Below, piece by piece: positions 1 to 11,301 of a DNA stretch of 64,000 nt (the first letter of the stretch is position 1; the number at the start of each line of letters is the position of its first letter). Source of the DNA: Hemileia vastatrix (lineage: Eukaryota; Basidiomycota; Pucciniomycetes; Pucciniales; Zaghouaniaceae); assembly GCA_030280995.1 (NCBI GenBank), contig JASXTE010000016.1, positions 23,630,501 through 23,694,500 of the forward strand. Direction: 5' to 3'. The notes under the pieces were generated by a model. The model saw only the letters and a list, made by a program, of their open reading frames with translations, made no database searches and was not told where the DNA came from. Both the position numbers and the translations under genes were made by a program.

Positions 1-714
1 CTCCTTCACAGATATCCAAGAATCACATTCAGAAGATTTATTCTTAAATCTCAATAACTATTCTGTACCTCTTTCAGCAGTAACTATTCTGTCATTTAGA
101 ATATTATCGATTTCTGCTGTCTCAGTGATCTTATTAGGGGTATTCTTTGGTTTTCCCCTCCTTTTGGGAAATAAATCACTATTGAATGTGTAAGTTTTCA
201 AAAGAGATATTGAAAAAACAGGGTTTTTTCTGTCATATAGTGAATACAAGATAACTTCAACTGCATTATCCCCAACGATGATTCTGACAAAAAATGGACC
301 TAAAAATCGGTCTTTTAATTTGTTATTACCTTGTAAATTGAAGTGAACAGTAGAAATCAGTACTTCATCACCCTTTTTAAAAGTGTATTCTTTATGGGAT
401 TTGTCCCATTTTTTCTTCTCATATTCAAAGGATTTTTCAATAAATTTTTGAGCATGACTTCTGCACAGTTGTTGGATTTGGAGAAAAGATTTTACACCAG
501 GATGTAAATCCAATTTAGGTATTTTGATATTGAGAATTTGGGATGGAGTATTTGGAACATATCCAAGCCAGAGCTCAAGAGGCTTTCTTTGAGTAACAGA
601 ATGAACAGTGCTGTTATAAGAAAATTCCAAACTAGGAAGTAAGGTAACCCAATCATGAGTAAATCTTTCATTGTATTTATAATCAAGGCTAAAGGCACAA
701 TACCTTCTTATCAT
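1..714 (-). pseudogene. Ty3 chromovirus integrase C-terminus with chromodomain remnant (element T)
   Basis: The minus-strand frame from 714 down to 58 is open and reads as the end of an integrase: an IRRYCAF/THDWVTLLP region, then KGDEVLIST and LKDRFLGPFFV (the GPF module), then PVFSISLLK. It ends with EIDNILNDR, and after one stop the same frame continues towards position 1 with LLRFKNK and SWISVKE, which fits a chromodomain. Chromoviruses use this domain to target integration to marked chromatin. Stops show that the copy is dead. The element runs off the left edge, so its 3' LTR is not visible. The layout is the one I know from rust-fungus Ty3 elements (recognition, not a search). Confidence 0.8.
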
Positions 715-1470
715 GTACTCTAAAGTCTGAATAATTCTTTCAGCTAATCAATCAGTTTAGGGATGATAAGAAGTGGAAAGTTTCAGATCACAGCCACAAA
801 AATCCATCAGAGACATCCAGAATTCAGAAGTGAATTTAGGGTCTCTATCAGAGATTATGGCTTTAGGAAAACCAGCAGTATTAAATATATGAGACCACAC
901 AAGAAAGCTAATTCTTTAGTGGAAAAATCCTTGTGAGTAGGGATAAATTTAAACATTTTTGTGAATCTGTCCACAATAACCCAACAAGAGTTATAACTTT
1001 ATTTCCCAGCAATGGGTAATCCTGTTACAAATTCTATGTTTATTATCTGCCATAGTGCATCAGGAGTTTCAATATGTTGCATTAATCCAGCTCTCTTACC
1101 AGTCAATCTTTTTAATTTTTGTCAAGAATCACAGGACTCAGCATATAGTTTGCTTTCTTCAGACATATTAAACCACCGAGCAGTGTTTTTAACTCTGACC
1201 ATTGCTTTTTCAAGATCAAAATGTCCAGCCAATATGTCATCATGGAAAATTTTCATGATCTCTTCGATAGAAATGGAATAACAATAACATTACTCAACTT
1301 TCTTCTATGATATAGATATCCTTCATCAATTGAAAACTCACCTTTTTCCAAAGCCTTCTGGTACTTTGGTGAACGGGTTTTTATTGATGCTTGTATTGAA
1401 GCAATCTTTGGATCATTTAATATGGTACACAATTTTTTTAAATCAGTATCCTTATCATATGAATCCAGAA
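715..1470 (-). pseudogene. Integrase zinc-binding and catalytic core, decayed (element T)
   Basis: On the minus strand this stretch reads, through several stops, as an integrase core: GHFDLEKAM, a Cys-x2-Cys pair, NIEFVTGLP (first catalytic residue read as Glu instead of Asp), [20 protein letters not shown] (second Asp) and AERIIQ (catalytic Glu). It joins directly to the C-terminal domain at 714. The core would insert element DNA into the genome; here it is broken by stops. The plus-strand ORF at 1012-1281 is a shadow. Confidence 0.7.
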
Positions 1471-1477
1471 TAAGCTA

Positions 1478-2670
1478 TTATAGCTCTTCCTCCATAAAAA
1501 CTACATATATCCCATGAATATGAATAATTTCATCTTCAGAATCATATGCAGGATTTGAGTCATCATGTGGCAAAGGTAACCTTGATAACATATCCACATT
1601 TGAGTGAACAATACCAGACTTATGAATTATTTTTGTTCTCCCTCTTTTTTCTTGAACAGCTATCTGCCATCTGAACATATGCCTGTTAGGTTTTTTTTTA
1701 AGTTTAAGAGAAATTTAACTGCACTTCAGTCAGTGAAAAGTTCAAATTTCTGGTCATACAGGTAATAATGTAGCTTCTCTAGAGCCCACACCACTGCTAA
1801 ACAATCTAGTGGAGTGGAACCATATTTCAATTCACGATTTCTCAACGTTCTTGAAATATAACAAATTACTACCTCTGATACTTTATAATTCATCACTTGT
1901 TTCTCATGGAGGGCAGCACCAAGACCAATAAAACTGGAATCAGTGTATAAAACAAATGGTTTATTAAAGTCAGGTAAAGCAATAATTGGTACTGACGTAA
2001 AAAAATGTTTCATAGTGTCAAAAGCTCTTTGTCTTTCACTATTCCAGACAAAAGCAACATCTTTCCTAGTTAATTGGGTAAGGGGTAATGCTATGACTTG
2101 GTAATTTTTTATATACTGTCTATAGTAACCACACATTCCCAAAAAACTCTGAAGCTCTCTAACTGTGGTAGAAGCCTTCACCTGTTGTACGGCTGCCACT
2201 TTGTTTTGGCCAACACACATCTGTAGACCTGAGCCAACATGACCAAGCACTGTTAAGGAATGAAAACCAAATTTTCATTTCTTCAAAGCAAGTTTCATAT
2301 TTATCTCATCCATCTTATGGAAAACTTTACACAGGTGGTTAAGATGGTCCTCAAATGTTTTAAAGAATATAATGATATCATAAATATAAACCATCAGCCA
2401 TCCTTCAATTACCACTTGATGGAATGTGTTATCCATAACTTTTTGAAAAACTGAAGGGGCATTTTTAGGGCCAAATGGCATCCTAACATACTTATAAATA
2501 CCCATATGAGTAGCAATCATCAGAAAATTCTGGGAATTCTTCTCAAAAGGTACCTGGTGATATCCCTTATTACCATCCAAACAGCTGATATATTTAGCAC
2601 CTTGTAGGGTAGCATGTATAGAGCTAATTATGGGTAAAGGATAGATATCATCAACAGTATAAGTGTTCAA
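1478..2670 (-). pseudogene. Reverse transcriptase and RNase H remnant (element T)
   Basis: Two main minus-strand blocks. Block 2670-2275 carries RT fingers and palm: DDIYPLPII, CLDGNKGYHQVP, MPFGPKNAPSVFQ and VYIYDIIIF, where the catalytic YIDD has become YIYD. Block 2250-1726 continues in another frame with FLGMCGYYRQYI, PLTQLTRKD and the RNase H start LYTDSSFIGLGAAL. Block 1678-1478 holds the RNase H end (MLSRLPL). The order RT, RNase H, integrase is typical of Ty3/Gypsy. Frameshifts and the lost catalytic Asp make it inactive. Confidence 0.85.
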
Positions 2671-3400
2671 TTCTCTATAATCAAAACATAATCTGGTTTA
2701 TCTTTCTAATAAGAAATTAGGACAGGTGAGATTAAAAATTTTTTAGGTGTTTCAACTACCTTTTCAATAATATTCATTTTAAAAGGGTAGAGATATTGTC
2801 TTCAATATCATTTCTCTTTGTGGGGGAAGCAGGATAAGGCTTACTTTTTTTAAACTAGGTGGTATTTCAGTTAATGGGAAAAATAATGTAAGCTTCATCT
2901 CTTCTTTTACCAATCCTAATTCATGTGACACATGAGTAAAGGCCATAGGAAAAGATTTTAGAAACTGATTGATGGAATCTTATTCCTCTCCAGAAAGTTG
3001 TTCTCCAAAAGAAGCTATGTCAATTTCAGACTGAAGGGCAGGTGTTTCTTTTGTTGATCTTCCTTTATATTGAACCAAAGAATGACATGTGTTCAATACT
3101 GGTGTTATTAATTTTTTGAGGGAAGAAATTTTAAATTTCCTCTTCCCATTAAACCCCATTGTGAAGAATTGGTTTGAGGTATCAAATTTTATGCCATATT
3201 TGGTTAATATATCACTTCCCACAATGAACCAATTGCTTAAGTTATTATTTTTAATAACTAAAAAGTCACAGATAGCTCTTACAAAGCCATTGTTATATTT
3301 GAAAAATACTGTAGATTTGTATTTACCAATGGGGGACAAAGCAGAGCCATAACCTCTCCAATTTTCAGAAGTGACAGGTATAAGTTTACACAGAAACAAG
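2671..3400 (-). pseudogene. Protease and RT-linker remnant (element T)
   Basis: Minus-strand frame 3399-2980 contains FIVGSDILTKYGIKFD, which matches the region around the flap and ILG segment of Ty3 retropepsins, just upstream of RT as expected. The catalytic D-S/T-G is not visible in the open part. The stretch 2671-2979 reads as degenerate linker between protease and RT. Confidence rests mostly on synteny with the RT downstream. Confidence 0.5.
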
Positions 3401-3435
3401 TAAACCAGAAAGAGATTACCTCAAATTAGAAAGAT

Positions 3436-3981
3436 TGGCCCAAAATTGACCAATATTCAACATTTGATGGTGATTCTTTCTCTGACTGGCAGCAATTCAT
3501 CTGTAGAATTGATAATCTTAAGAATTCTTATAAACTACCAGATGAATAAATTGTTTCTAAATTAATTTCTTTTTTTTCCAATGTTTCTCTCATGTGGTAT
3601 GAATCTGTCCTTTTGGATAATAATCATTACTCTTGGGAGGATTGGAAAAAATTGATTAATGAACAATTTGGTGGTTCAAAGTTTAGGTTAGCCCAGCAAA
3701 GGAAGTATGAGGAGTCTAGATATAGCTCATCCTCTACAGAAAAAAAAATTGAGTTCCTGATGAAACTAGTAAAAATCATGAGAGAAATGGATCTAAATAT
3801 GGATTATGAAGTATGGAAGGACAGGATCCTTTATAAATTGTCAATGTCTTTGACTAACTTATTTGTTGCAAGAACTGAATTTTTCAGGCAGTATTCTTCC
3901 TTTATTAATACTTGTAATGAAGTTCTTTTAAATAGCAGGTATGAATCTAGAAATTTCTTCCCAAGAAATTCGGTGGATTAA
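3436..3981 (+). pseudogene. Gag core domain, inverted relative to the rest of element T
   Basis: On the plus strand, opposite to the T protease and RT, this region reads FDGDSFSDWQQFICRID, one stop, then MWYESVLL, YSWEDWKKLINEQFG, KYEESRYSSSSTEKK and LYKLSMSL. The W-x-E-x-x-x-x-L-I-x-x-F-G signature is that of retrotransposon Gag (capsid-like), which assembles the particle. The Gag N-terminus of T (next entry) is on the minus strand, so the core segment has been flipped, or a second element in the other orientation is nested here. Confidence 0.65.
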
Positions 3982-5155
3982 TTTTTTCCAATTTGATTTC
4001 TGACCTTCTAGTTCTTGGCAAAAGATAGACATAGTCTCTTGCACTTTGGATAGATCATTTTTAATATTTTTTCACAAAGCAAATTTCTTTTCATAAATTA
4101 CTTTTCAGCTAAACAATTCATCAGATACCCTATTCAACTCACCTTTCAACGCTTGGTAACCATATTCAATTAACAAGCTATAAAGTTTTGGGTCAATTGT
4201 AAGTTATTCATTATCTGATTTTTTTGTGATAATGTCTCTCAAATATTGATCATTAATAGTTGCTACATCAGGAGAATTTCTAAGGAGAGAGACAGAGTAA
4301 TTTTTAAGAATTTCATAAACTTCAGGATCAATTGATTCATCTATAATAGGCATATCTGGATTTATCATGGAAGTAGAAATTAAAACTAAAGAAGTACTTA
4401 CATGACTAGAAATTTTATTACTTTTTATGCTAGAACCAGCTTCACCTGGTCTCAAAGTGTTATCTCCCATCCCAGAGTTACCTGAAGGAACTAAATAAGC
4501 AACAACAAAAGGAACTTGAGATTCAATGGAAGGTCTTACCATGGTTTTGGCACAATTTGAATGTGATTGTTTTTCTTTCTTGTTCCTCCTTGGTAAGGGT
4601 GAGGAGGGGTTGGATTAAAGTGTTGGGGCCTGGAGGGTCCTGCCTAAGGAGCCTGTTGCATTTGCTGACCCTGAAGGGTTTCCCATTGGGTGTTCAGCCA
4701 GTCCCATTTCGATTTTGATACTTCAATTTTTTCTTGTTGTTGAGGAGCCAACTTTGGAGTGGGTTTTGCTACTTGTGGATGTTTCTTCTTCTCTTGAAGA
4801 AAAGTTTCCATGCTTCTTATTTTTTCTTCTAACAGCTCTACCTTTGCCTTTAGTTTGAGGTTCTCTGACTTCAGCTTCTTGATGTGAGTTGAAAGGTTGT
4901 TTAACTGTTGTTGAACTGGCATCTTTTTTTTTGAAGTCTTTTGGAAGCTCTTCTAGGGTGGCTACCTGGGACTTGGATTCCAGGGGAGGATGTTCCTTCT
5001 TGATTTCCACCTCCTGCTTTTCTACATCTTGTTTGGTTTATTAATTTATTAATTTGAAAAAAATTTGTAGTCAAAGGAGAGCTTATAGAATTTGCATCAT
5101 AATCAATAAGATCCAATTCCTCTTCATGAGTGTTAGAAAGATTTAATTCAGCCAT
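3982..5155 (-). pseudogene. Gag N-terminal region with coiled coil (element T)
   Basis: Minus-strand reading starts at ATG 5155 (MAELNLSNTHEEELDLIDYD). After frameshifts it passes through a heptad-like coiled coil (QQQLNNLSTHIKKLKSENLK, LEEKIRSMETF; 4922-4644) and an acidic segment at 4542-4204 (DESIDPEVYEILKNYS). Degenerate reading continues to about 4010. A charged N-terminus with a coiled coil before the core is common for fungal Gag proteins. The frames at 4644-4922, 4723-5010 and 4901-5155 overlap, showing indels. Assignment to Gag is by position and composition. Confidence 0.5.
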
Positions 5156-5189
5156 TGTTTGTATAACTTGAGCTGAAAAAAAATATTAA

Positions 5190-5775
5190 TATTTTTTCAG
5201 TTAAAATTCTTTTTTGTTAAAAAAATAGATAAAATAAAAAATATCTAAAGTTTTAATACTAATTACCAGGACTACTAATCAACTGAAATGATAAGTATTT
5301 ATCAATTATCAGGACCAAAAATCAAGCGAAATAATTAATTAATAAAATTCTTAATCATTTAATTAACTAAGATATTGATATTATTTATTATCAGGATTTT
5401 AAAAAAAATCAACTGAAATAATAAAATAATATATTAATTATCAGGACCAAAAAGTCAACTGAAATAATAAATACAATTTCTTAACCAAATAAATAATTTA
5501 TATATTATTTTTTAATTTCCAGGACTAAATTTCAAATGAAGTAATTTATTAATATAATTTCTAATCAAATAATTAATTTATATATTTTTATTATTTTAAT
5601 ACCAGCACTAATTTTCAACTGAAAAAATAAAAAATATTTTTAATTATCATGAAAATTTTTCAACTGAAATAATTAAATAATATAATTTTTCAATTAAATA
5701 ATTTAAATTATTTTACTTCTAGGACCAAGAAAAATGTTTCTCTATCTTTGTCAACTAGGAAAAAAAAATATTATA
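5190..5775. repeat. Degenerate AT-rich tandem array in the 5' leader of element T
   Basis: About eight copies, spaced roughly 45-85 bp apart, of a core close to CAGGACCAAAAATCAACTG followed by AAATAAT. They occur near 5264, 5309, 5391, 5442, 5518, 5602, 5646 and 5719. The array lies between the Gag start (5155) and the putative LTR of T, so it would be the 5' leader of the transcript. No coding sequence is seen. Confidence 0.6.
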
Positions 5776-5975
5776 TACCTGACACCTCCCCCTTTAATTT
5801 GAGTGATTCAATCCCAACTACAGAATGCTGAGTAAAAAAGATATACGTATATAATGAAATATGCAGGGTGAGACCTACAGATAATAACTGCTATAGTCAC
5901 TAAAAATATCTAAAACAATTATGCTTATATAAACCTTAAATTTTGGGGCAAGGTTCAAATCCCAGTTGCGGCAAA

Positions 5976-6843
5976 AAAAGTTAGTCATTTGCCTTTGATG
6001 TTTGTCTTTTGTTTTTTGTCCAAAAAGTTGCTATAGGTGTTGGAGTAAATGGCCCCTTGTTCACCAGTGTCCATATAATGATAGTTCAACAACTATTTGG
6101 AAAGGCCCTCAGTTGTCAAGGGGCGCTTTTGGTCAATAAAAGTTTTGGGTGGTCCAATGGCAATGAAAGGTGAAGGAAGACCCAAGATATCAAGATAGTT
6201 ATGTATTTATTTTTTTATATGTTATTACTCAATGAAAAGGTAAACAGATTATTATTATTATTACTTTAACGTCTTAGAAATATGCATTTGTAAATACTAA
6301 GGTGGAAATAGTAGTAATAGAGTGGGTTTGTATATATAATATCTGATTGTAAAGTAAGTATGGAATGAATGAAAACAGCCATATTGAGAGGCCTTATATA
6401 GGCAAAAAGGAGAGAAACCATGGAACCACAATTCTACATACATGAAGAAGAATTCCACAGATAGAAATTTCTAATATTTAAAGTTGCTCTATAAAGAATG
6501 TACTCATATACAGTATTTATCTGTATATGTCAATTTTAATTTTGAATTATTTGAGTTATTTAAGTTTCTGTCAGTGTCCAAGTAAAATAAAAATATTTAA
6601 TTTTAATATTTAGTATTTTTATAGTTTAGTTTACTTTTCAGCTGTCATGAGGATGCTTTCAAGGAATAAAAAATGAGGGAACATAAGAATTATATATTTA
6701 CTTCATTTTACTTATTAATTAGCTAAAAATATTATAAGTAATATATAAAGTAAGTATAACTAATAGAATGAGAGGTAAAGGTGTAGCTCTACTCTAGTAA
6801 ATAATTAATTATTTACTGGGTAAGTCTAGTAGCCTGGCTGACA
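5976..6843 (-). mobile_element. Putative 5' LTR of element T
   Basis: In minus orientation the segment would start TGTCAGCCAGGCTA at 6843 and run towards the leader. The same terminus recurs at 15800. In both places it is followed by CCCAGTAA and an AT palindrome ending in TTACT. The inner end is not clear: no CA terminus is visible near 5976. A TATA-like stretch (CTTATATAGG) lies near 6394. Called from the repeated terminus and position only. Confidence 0.35.
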
Positions 6844-7020
6844 GATAACCTGTTTATTTCACTCTAAAATCAACTATGGCACCAGTGATTGGCGCAACCT
6901 TAAGAAGACCCCCTGCACCACTAGGCTCTGAGAAGGGCCCTTTGGTGTTTTTTCTACACTCCTGTTACCCTTCTTTTACATTACTCATAATCTCTCCCCT
7001 AAAAATAATGTTTAGATTTA
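6844..7020. other. No feature seen
   Basis: Short intergenic stretch between the putative LTR and the LINE remnant. No ORF or repeat recognised. Confidence 0.5.
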
Positions 7021-8335
7021 GCTATTAATAAGGTGTGGACAAGACTTCTTACCATCCCTTCCACAAATAACATGGCCTTCATGGAAATGTTTCTTCTCTC
7101 CTCTACTCCTCTCAAAACTCATTAAAACCAGATCCATATCCTTTCAAAAATCAAAGTCATTCCCTCATCTTTCCCCCTCTCAAATTTAGACTCACAACAC
7201 CCATCCCTCTTTCCCCCATGGCTCCCTCCCCTCTTCTTTACCCATATCAGAGACACCAATGAACTCACATATAATGAAACTATCAAAAACCTATCATCAA
7301 GACCCCTTTTTTCTTATCTAATATAAAAAGATGGGTCAAGATCTGATTCAGGCTCATTTGCAGCTGTGTTTAACCCAGGACAGTCCTTTACCTTTGTGGT
7401 ATGCCTAGGTGACTAACACCTCTTCTCAGTATTTTAGTTAGAGATGTTTGGGATTGTTTTAGGCTCATGCCTTTTTGTCTTAAACCCCTTTCACTCACTT
7501 TATAGCTCACTTACTCTTCTCACTTACATCCAGTCTTCAGTTAAAGCATTGTGTTCCACAACCAACCCAACACACAACTCCATCTTTCTCTATTCAATAT
7601 CTGACTCCATCTTCACTATACTAGAGGTCAACCCTCTATTGTCCCTCACTATTCAATGGTTCCCAGGACAACTGGCAATCCCAGGTAACAAAGTTGCAGA
7701 TAAACTTTCAAAAAGAAGGTACAACATAGATTACCTAGCTGAGTCTCTCCTTTCTATTCATTCTCCCTCCCTTCCATCTCCAATGTTAAATCACATAATA
7801 AAAACGCTCTAAACTCCTTCTCAATTCCCCCCTCAGCAGAGACACACTCAGAAAACTCAGGGGTCACTATAATCCATCCTTCTGTTTTAAAGTACTCTCC
7901 ACCCACCCAAAAGTGCACATTACTATGTTTCTTCAATGCAGCTCAGGATACTCTCTCTTGAAACACTAAATTTTCAAATTCAAGATATTCCCCTCTCCCC
8001 TATGCTCTGGATACCCCAGAACATGTGTAACCTTTCTTCCTGACCATTCCTCTGTATAAAAATCTCATTTTGCCTCAGAAAAAAAACATAAGATAAAATT
8101 GAATTCTTCCTCTCTTTTGTCCCCCTCCACAATTACTTTCCAAATCACCTCTTTTCTTATTTCCACAAACATATTTCCCAATAATTTCCCCCTCCCACAA
8201 TAGCTCCCGAAAATCCCCCCTTTTAATTTGCCTTATTCTCCTTCTCATTTCTCTCCTTCCTAAATTTGTACCTAGATATTATTAAACTGCTCCTTTATGC
8301 CCCCACTGGGTGAGATTGTATGAAATAAAAAAATA
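7021..8335 (+). pseudogene. LINE (non-LTR retrotransposon) 3' part with RNase H domain
   Basis: From about 7328 the plus strand reads DGSRSDSGSFAAVF (RNase H first strand with catalytic Asp), then LEMFGIVLGSCLF (the E-x-x-G helix) after two stops. At 7640-7720 comes IQWFPGQLAIPGNKVADKLS, the W-x-P-G-H-x-x-I-x-G-N-x-x-A-D signature of LINE-encoded RNase H, with His read as Gln. Downstream CSGYPRTCVTFLP (about 8010) fits the end of such an ORF2. The segment ends in an A-rich tail at 8313-8340 (GAAATAAAAAAATAAAAAG), as expected for a LINE 3' end. Frames before 7328 are compatible with inter-domain sequence. The copy is dead. Confidence 0.7.
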
Positions 8336-9800
8336 AAAAGACAGATGGAAAAGAGTAAATTTTAGATTTTTTGTATCAGGAATGTTTCTGAAGATAATTA
8401 GACACAGATTTATTTGTATTATTCTATAAGAGGTAACAGATATTTTTGACCATTTGATTTGAAACTGTTTAATTCTAATTTGAGTGTCTAAAACTATTTT
8501 CCCTGAGTTGAAAGATAATATATTGATGTATATTATTTATTAACTCAATACTAGTTGTGACATGATGCATAGAAATATAAGTTCTCTACTAGTTTTTTGG
8601 GTTGATAAATCTTTTGAATTTTTTTCCTTGATCTGTTATTTAAAACTTTTAATAGAATCTTAATCAGGATATTAAGAAGCCAATTTCTAATTATTTACAA
8701 GTTGGTGAATTATCAGAGGCTAAAATTAGTTTTGCATTGTGAATGGGTGAGTTTTTCTCCATTACTAGCTTCAAGTAAAACTGTGTCATTTTTGCATTGT
8801 GGGCGGTAGTTTCTCATAATAAAATTTAGCACAGTGCAGAAGCCAATGTCATGCATAAGTTGTATGAAAAGCAACTTTCTTTCAGTAAATACATCACACA
8901 CATTTTGCACCACTCAATTACACCCCCACTATAAACAACATGTGTGAATTGTGCAGCATCAGTAGTCCTTTTTTTCATGAGACCTGATGCCTTATTTTGC
9001 ATGTGTAACATTCACACCCAAAGAGAAAATATGATAAAGATTTCCCCTCTGTAAATTTGAGTGAGCTGTACCACTTTTTTATTAAGACAGGAAATGAGGG
9101 CAGAGATGTTTACATTTAAAATAAGATCTTTTTCAGTTTTTTGTATCAGGATGATAATTTTGAGTTGATTTTTTTTTAAAAAATTCCCCAGACCATAATG
9201 AACAAATTTCCACTTCAAAAGATAGGTTATGAATCATCTTCTTGAAATATTGTACGATTATTAATCTAAATTAATTTCTTATATTATTTTTCTCATGTTC
9301 AACAGAAAGCCAATCTCACAAGATAATCCTATTCCAGCCATCAGATGTACTGTTAAGATTATCTTTTTAAAACATTAATTAATTTCTCTTAATGCATTCT
9401 GATTTTTTTTTGTAACAAATTTGAAATACCCAAACTCATGTGGTTTTTTACAGAAAGTTCTGGAAATAATTTTACAGAAATTTTTGAAAAACAATTTTTG
9501 GCTACATGATATTTTTTCCCAGTTATTTAATTTTAAAATTTTATCTCTTGCAAGGGAAACAACATTTGGGAGAATCAGGAACACCTGCCTTTGGTATTTA
9601 ATTTTTTCAGGATATTTTATACTTTATAGTGAGGGGGGTTTAAATACAATGAATGCTATGTTGTTTTGGTGAGCCAAGAATCTATTCTAACCACTTGGAA
9701 CCTTATTTTGTGCATGAAAAAAGATTTTGGGGTACAAGCCTTTGACATGTTTGGTAAAATATGTCAATAAATAAGAAACATCAAATCAATATTAAAAAGA
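8336..9800. other. AT-rich region without recognised gene
   Basis: Only short ORFs of 60-83 codons are present, several mutually antisense (for example 9375-9584 and 9421-9672), with no recognisable domain. Nothing supports a real gene here. Confidence 0.5.
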
Positions 9801-9815
9801 AAAATATATATATAT

Positions 9816-10037
9816 GTGTGTGTGTGTGTGCTTGTGTGCTTGTGTTCTTGTGTGCTTGTGGGCTTGTGTGCTTGTGGGCTTGTGTGCTTGTGTGCTTGTG
9901 TGCTTGTGTGCTTGTGTGCTTGTGTGCTTGTGTGCTTGTGTGCTTGTGTGCTTGTGTGCTTGTGTGCTTGTGTGCTTGTGTGCTTGTGTGCTTGTGTGCT
10001 TGTGTGCTTGTGTGCTTGTGTGCTTGTGTGTGTGTTT
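9816..10037. repeat. Octamer minisatellite (TGTGCTTG)n with flanking TG and TA runs
   Basis: Begins with a short (TA)n/(TG)n run at about 9806-9830, then about 25 copies of an 8-bp unit TGTGCTTG to about 10030. A few early variants carry GGGCTTG or TTCTTG. Because 8 is not a multiple of 3 and the unit has no stop in most frames, long repeat-protein ORFs appear on both strands; they are artefacts. Confidence 0.95.
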
Positions 10038-10936
10038 AAAAAAATAGTTGGAGATAAATAAATAAATAAACAGAATCATAATGATATAGAATATTTTTTT
10101 CATGATAATGAAAATACAAAATGAAAACAAAGTAATCAAAAATGACTGAATTTAAAAATAAAAATAGTCTTTGAATTGTACAGTGTTATACTGAAAGTTG
10201 ATAAACAACTTACATTTTTGAAATCTCTGTATGTTTAGCACCATTTGGGCTCTCAAACTTATTCAATAACAATACTACATTTATTAATATTTTTTTACCT
10301 CATTATCACAGGTTATGAAAAGATTCTGTTTCTCTATTTTTATACAGATTTTTTATCTATCTGTTTCTTTTTATTTTAAAATATTCAAAAAAAAATTAAA
10401 TTGGCCATTAAGCAGAAAACTTTTGATTAATTCAAGATGTGTACTCCAAATTAAAGAATCTGTGAAATTTTTAACTTGAGGCCTTTGACTGTGTCAAAAA
10501 ATTATAAGTTTTGAAAGGAGTGAGGAATTTTTCAAGTAACTCCCAAATCTGGACATTCTTGTTTGATCCAAGTCTTATTCCTTTCAATTAAAATTTCAGA
10601 AAATTCTTAAACATTATTTGAATTATGCCATTTCCTCTATTATATTAATTTTCTTTGTAAGACTCCTGTTTTTTCTACACCAATGATTGCCTTATTATAA
10701 GAAACCCCATATTACTCATTTTGTTAAATGTTAAAATCTTTCCCTGTCTCCATATATAATATTTTTTATATTAATAAATGCATAATATCATAAAAATATA
10801 TATTATATTAAAAACTTAACAAAAAAGATATATATAGCTATAAAACAGTAGAATGAATATATTATTATTTTGACTTCAATCCATGAAGATAAAGATGGAA
10901 AGATCCTTTTCATTAAGTATGATTTCTAGAAAGAGG
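10038..10936. other. AT-rich region without recognised gene
   Basis: No ORF of note, no repeat with a second copy in the window. Several T-rich and TA-rich stretches. Confidence 0.5.
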
Positions 10937-11186
10937 CACTACGCAATATAGGGGGTGGACTTGCTAGCAAGTCCTCAACCTGAACTCAGATGGAACTCAG
11001 ACTGAACTCATACTGAACTCATGCTGAACTCTACTTGGACACCCACCTAAAACTGTTCTGCTGAGTGGTGTTCATCCCTGATTGTATGGTTCCTTTATCA
11101 ATAGCTCAATGTGTGCTCAATCTGTGGTGAGTTTGGGTCCAAGGTTGCGGACTCGCTAGCAAGTCTGCCCCCCATATTGCGTGGTG
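10937..11186. mobile_element. CACTA-type MITE, copy 1
   Basis: 250 bp. Starts CACTACGCAATATAGGGGG and ends with its inverted counterpart CCCCCCATATTGCGTGGTG (two mismatches). Flanked by the direct 3-bp duplication AGG (10934-10936 and 11187-11189). Inside each end is the 16-bp palindrome GACTTGCTAGCAAGTC or a near copy. Subterminal 11-bp repeats of the type TGAACTCAGAC follow on the left, one unit fewer than in the other copies. No ORF, so non-autonomous. CAC...GTG ends with a 3-bp duplication of no fixed sequence point to CACTA (EnSpm). Confidence 0.85.
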
Positions 11187-11301
11187 AGGAAAAAAAAATT
11201 ATAGGCTTCTTAAAAGACAATAAAAGCTAATTAACAATTAATTGTATTCCATTATGTATTGGAATTCACATGAAGAATACAAGAAAATAAAAGGATCATG
11301 T

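Noticed and set aside
5952..5973. tRNA 3'-half-like sequence GGTTCAAATCCCAGTTGCGGCA near the T leader
   Set aside because: The T-loop core fits, but the T stem pairs poorly, no 5' acceptor or D arm is found upstream and an A run follows instead of a pol III terminator. As a T primer site it lacks the TGG for the CCA end. Left uncalled.
9375..9672. Overlapping opposite ORFs of 69 and 83 codons
   Set aside because: AT-rich sequence with few stops; no domain and no second copy.
9761..10139. Repeat proteins of Cys/Val/Leu or Thr/His/Lys on both strands
   Set aside because: The octamer repeat leaves most frames open; no start context, no domain. An artefact of the minisatellite.
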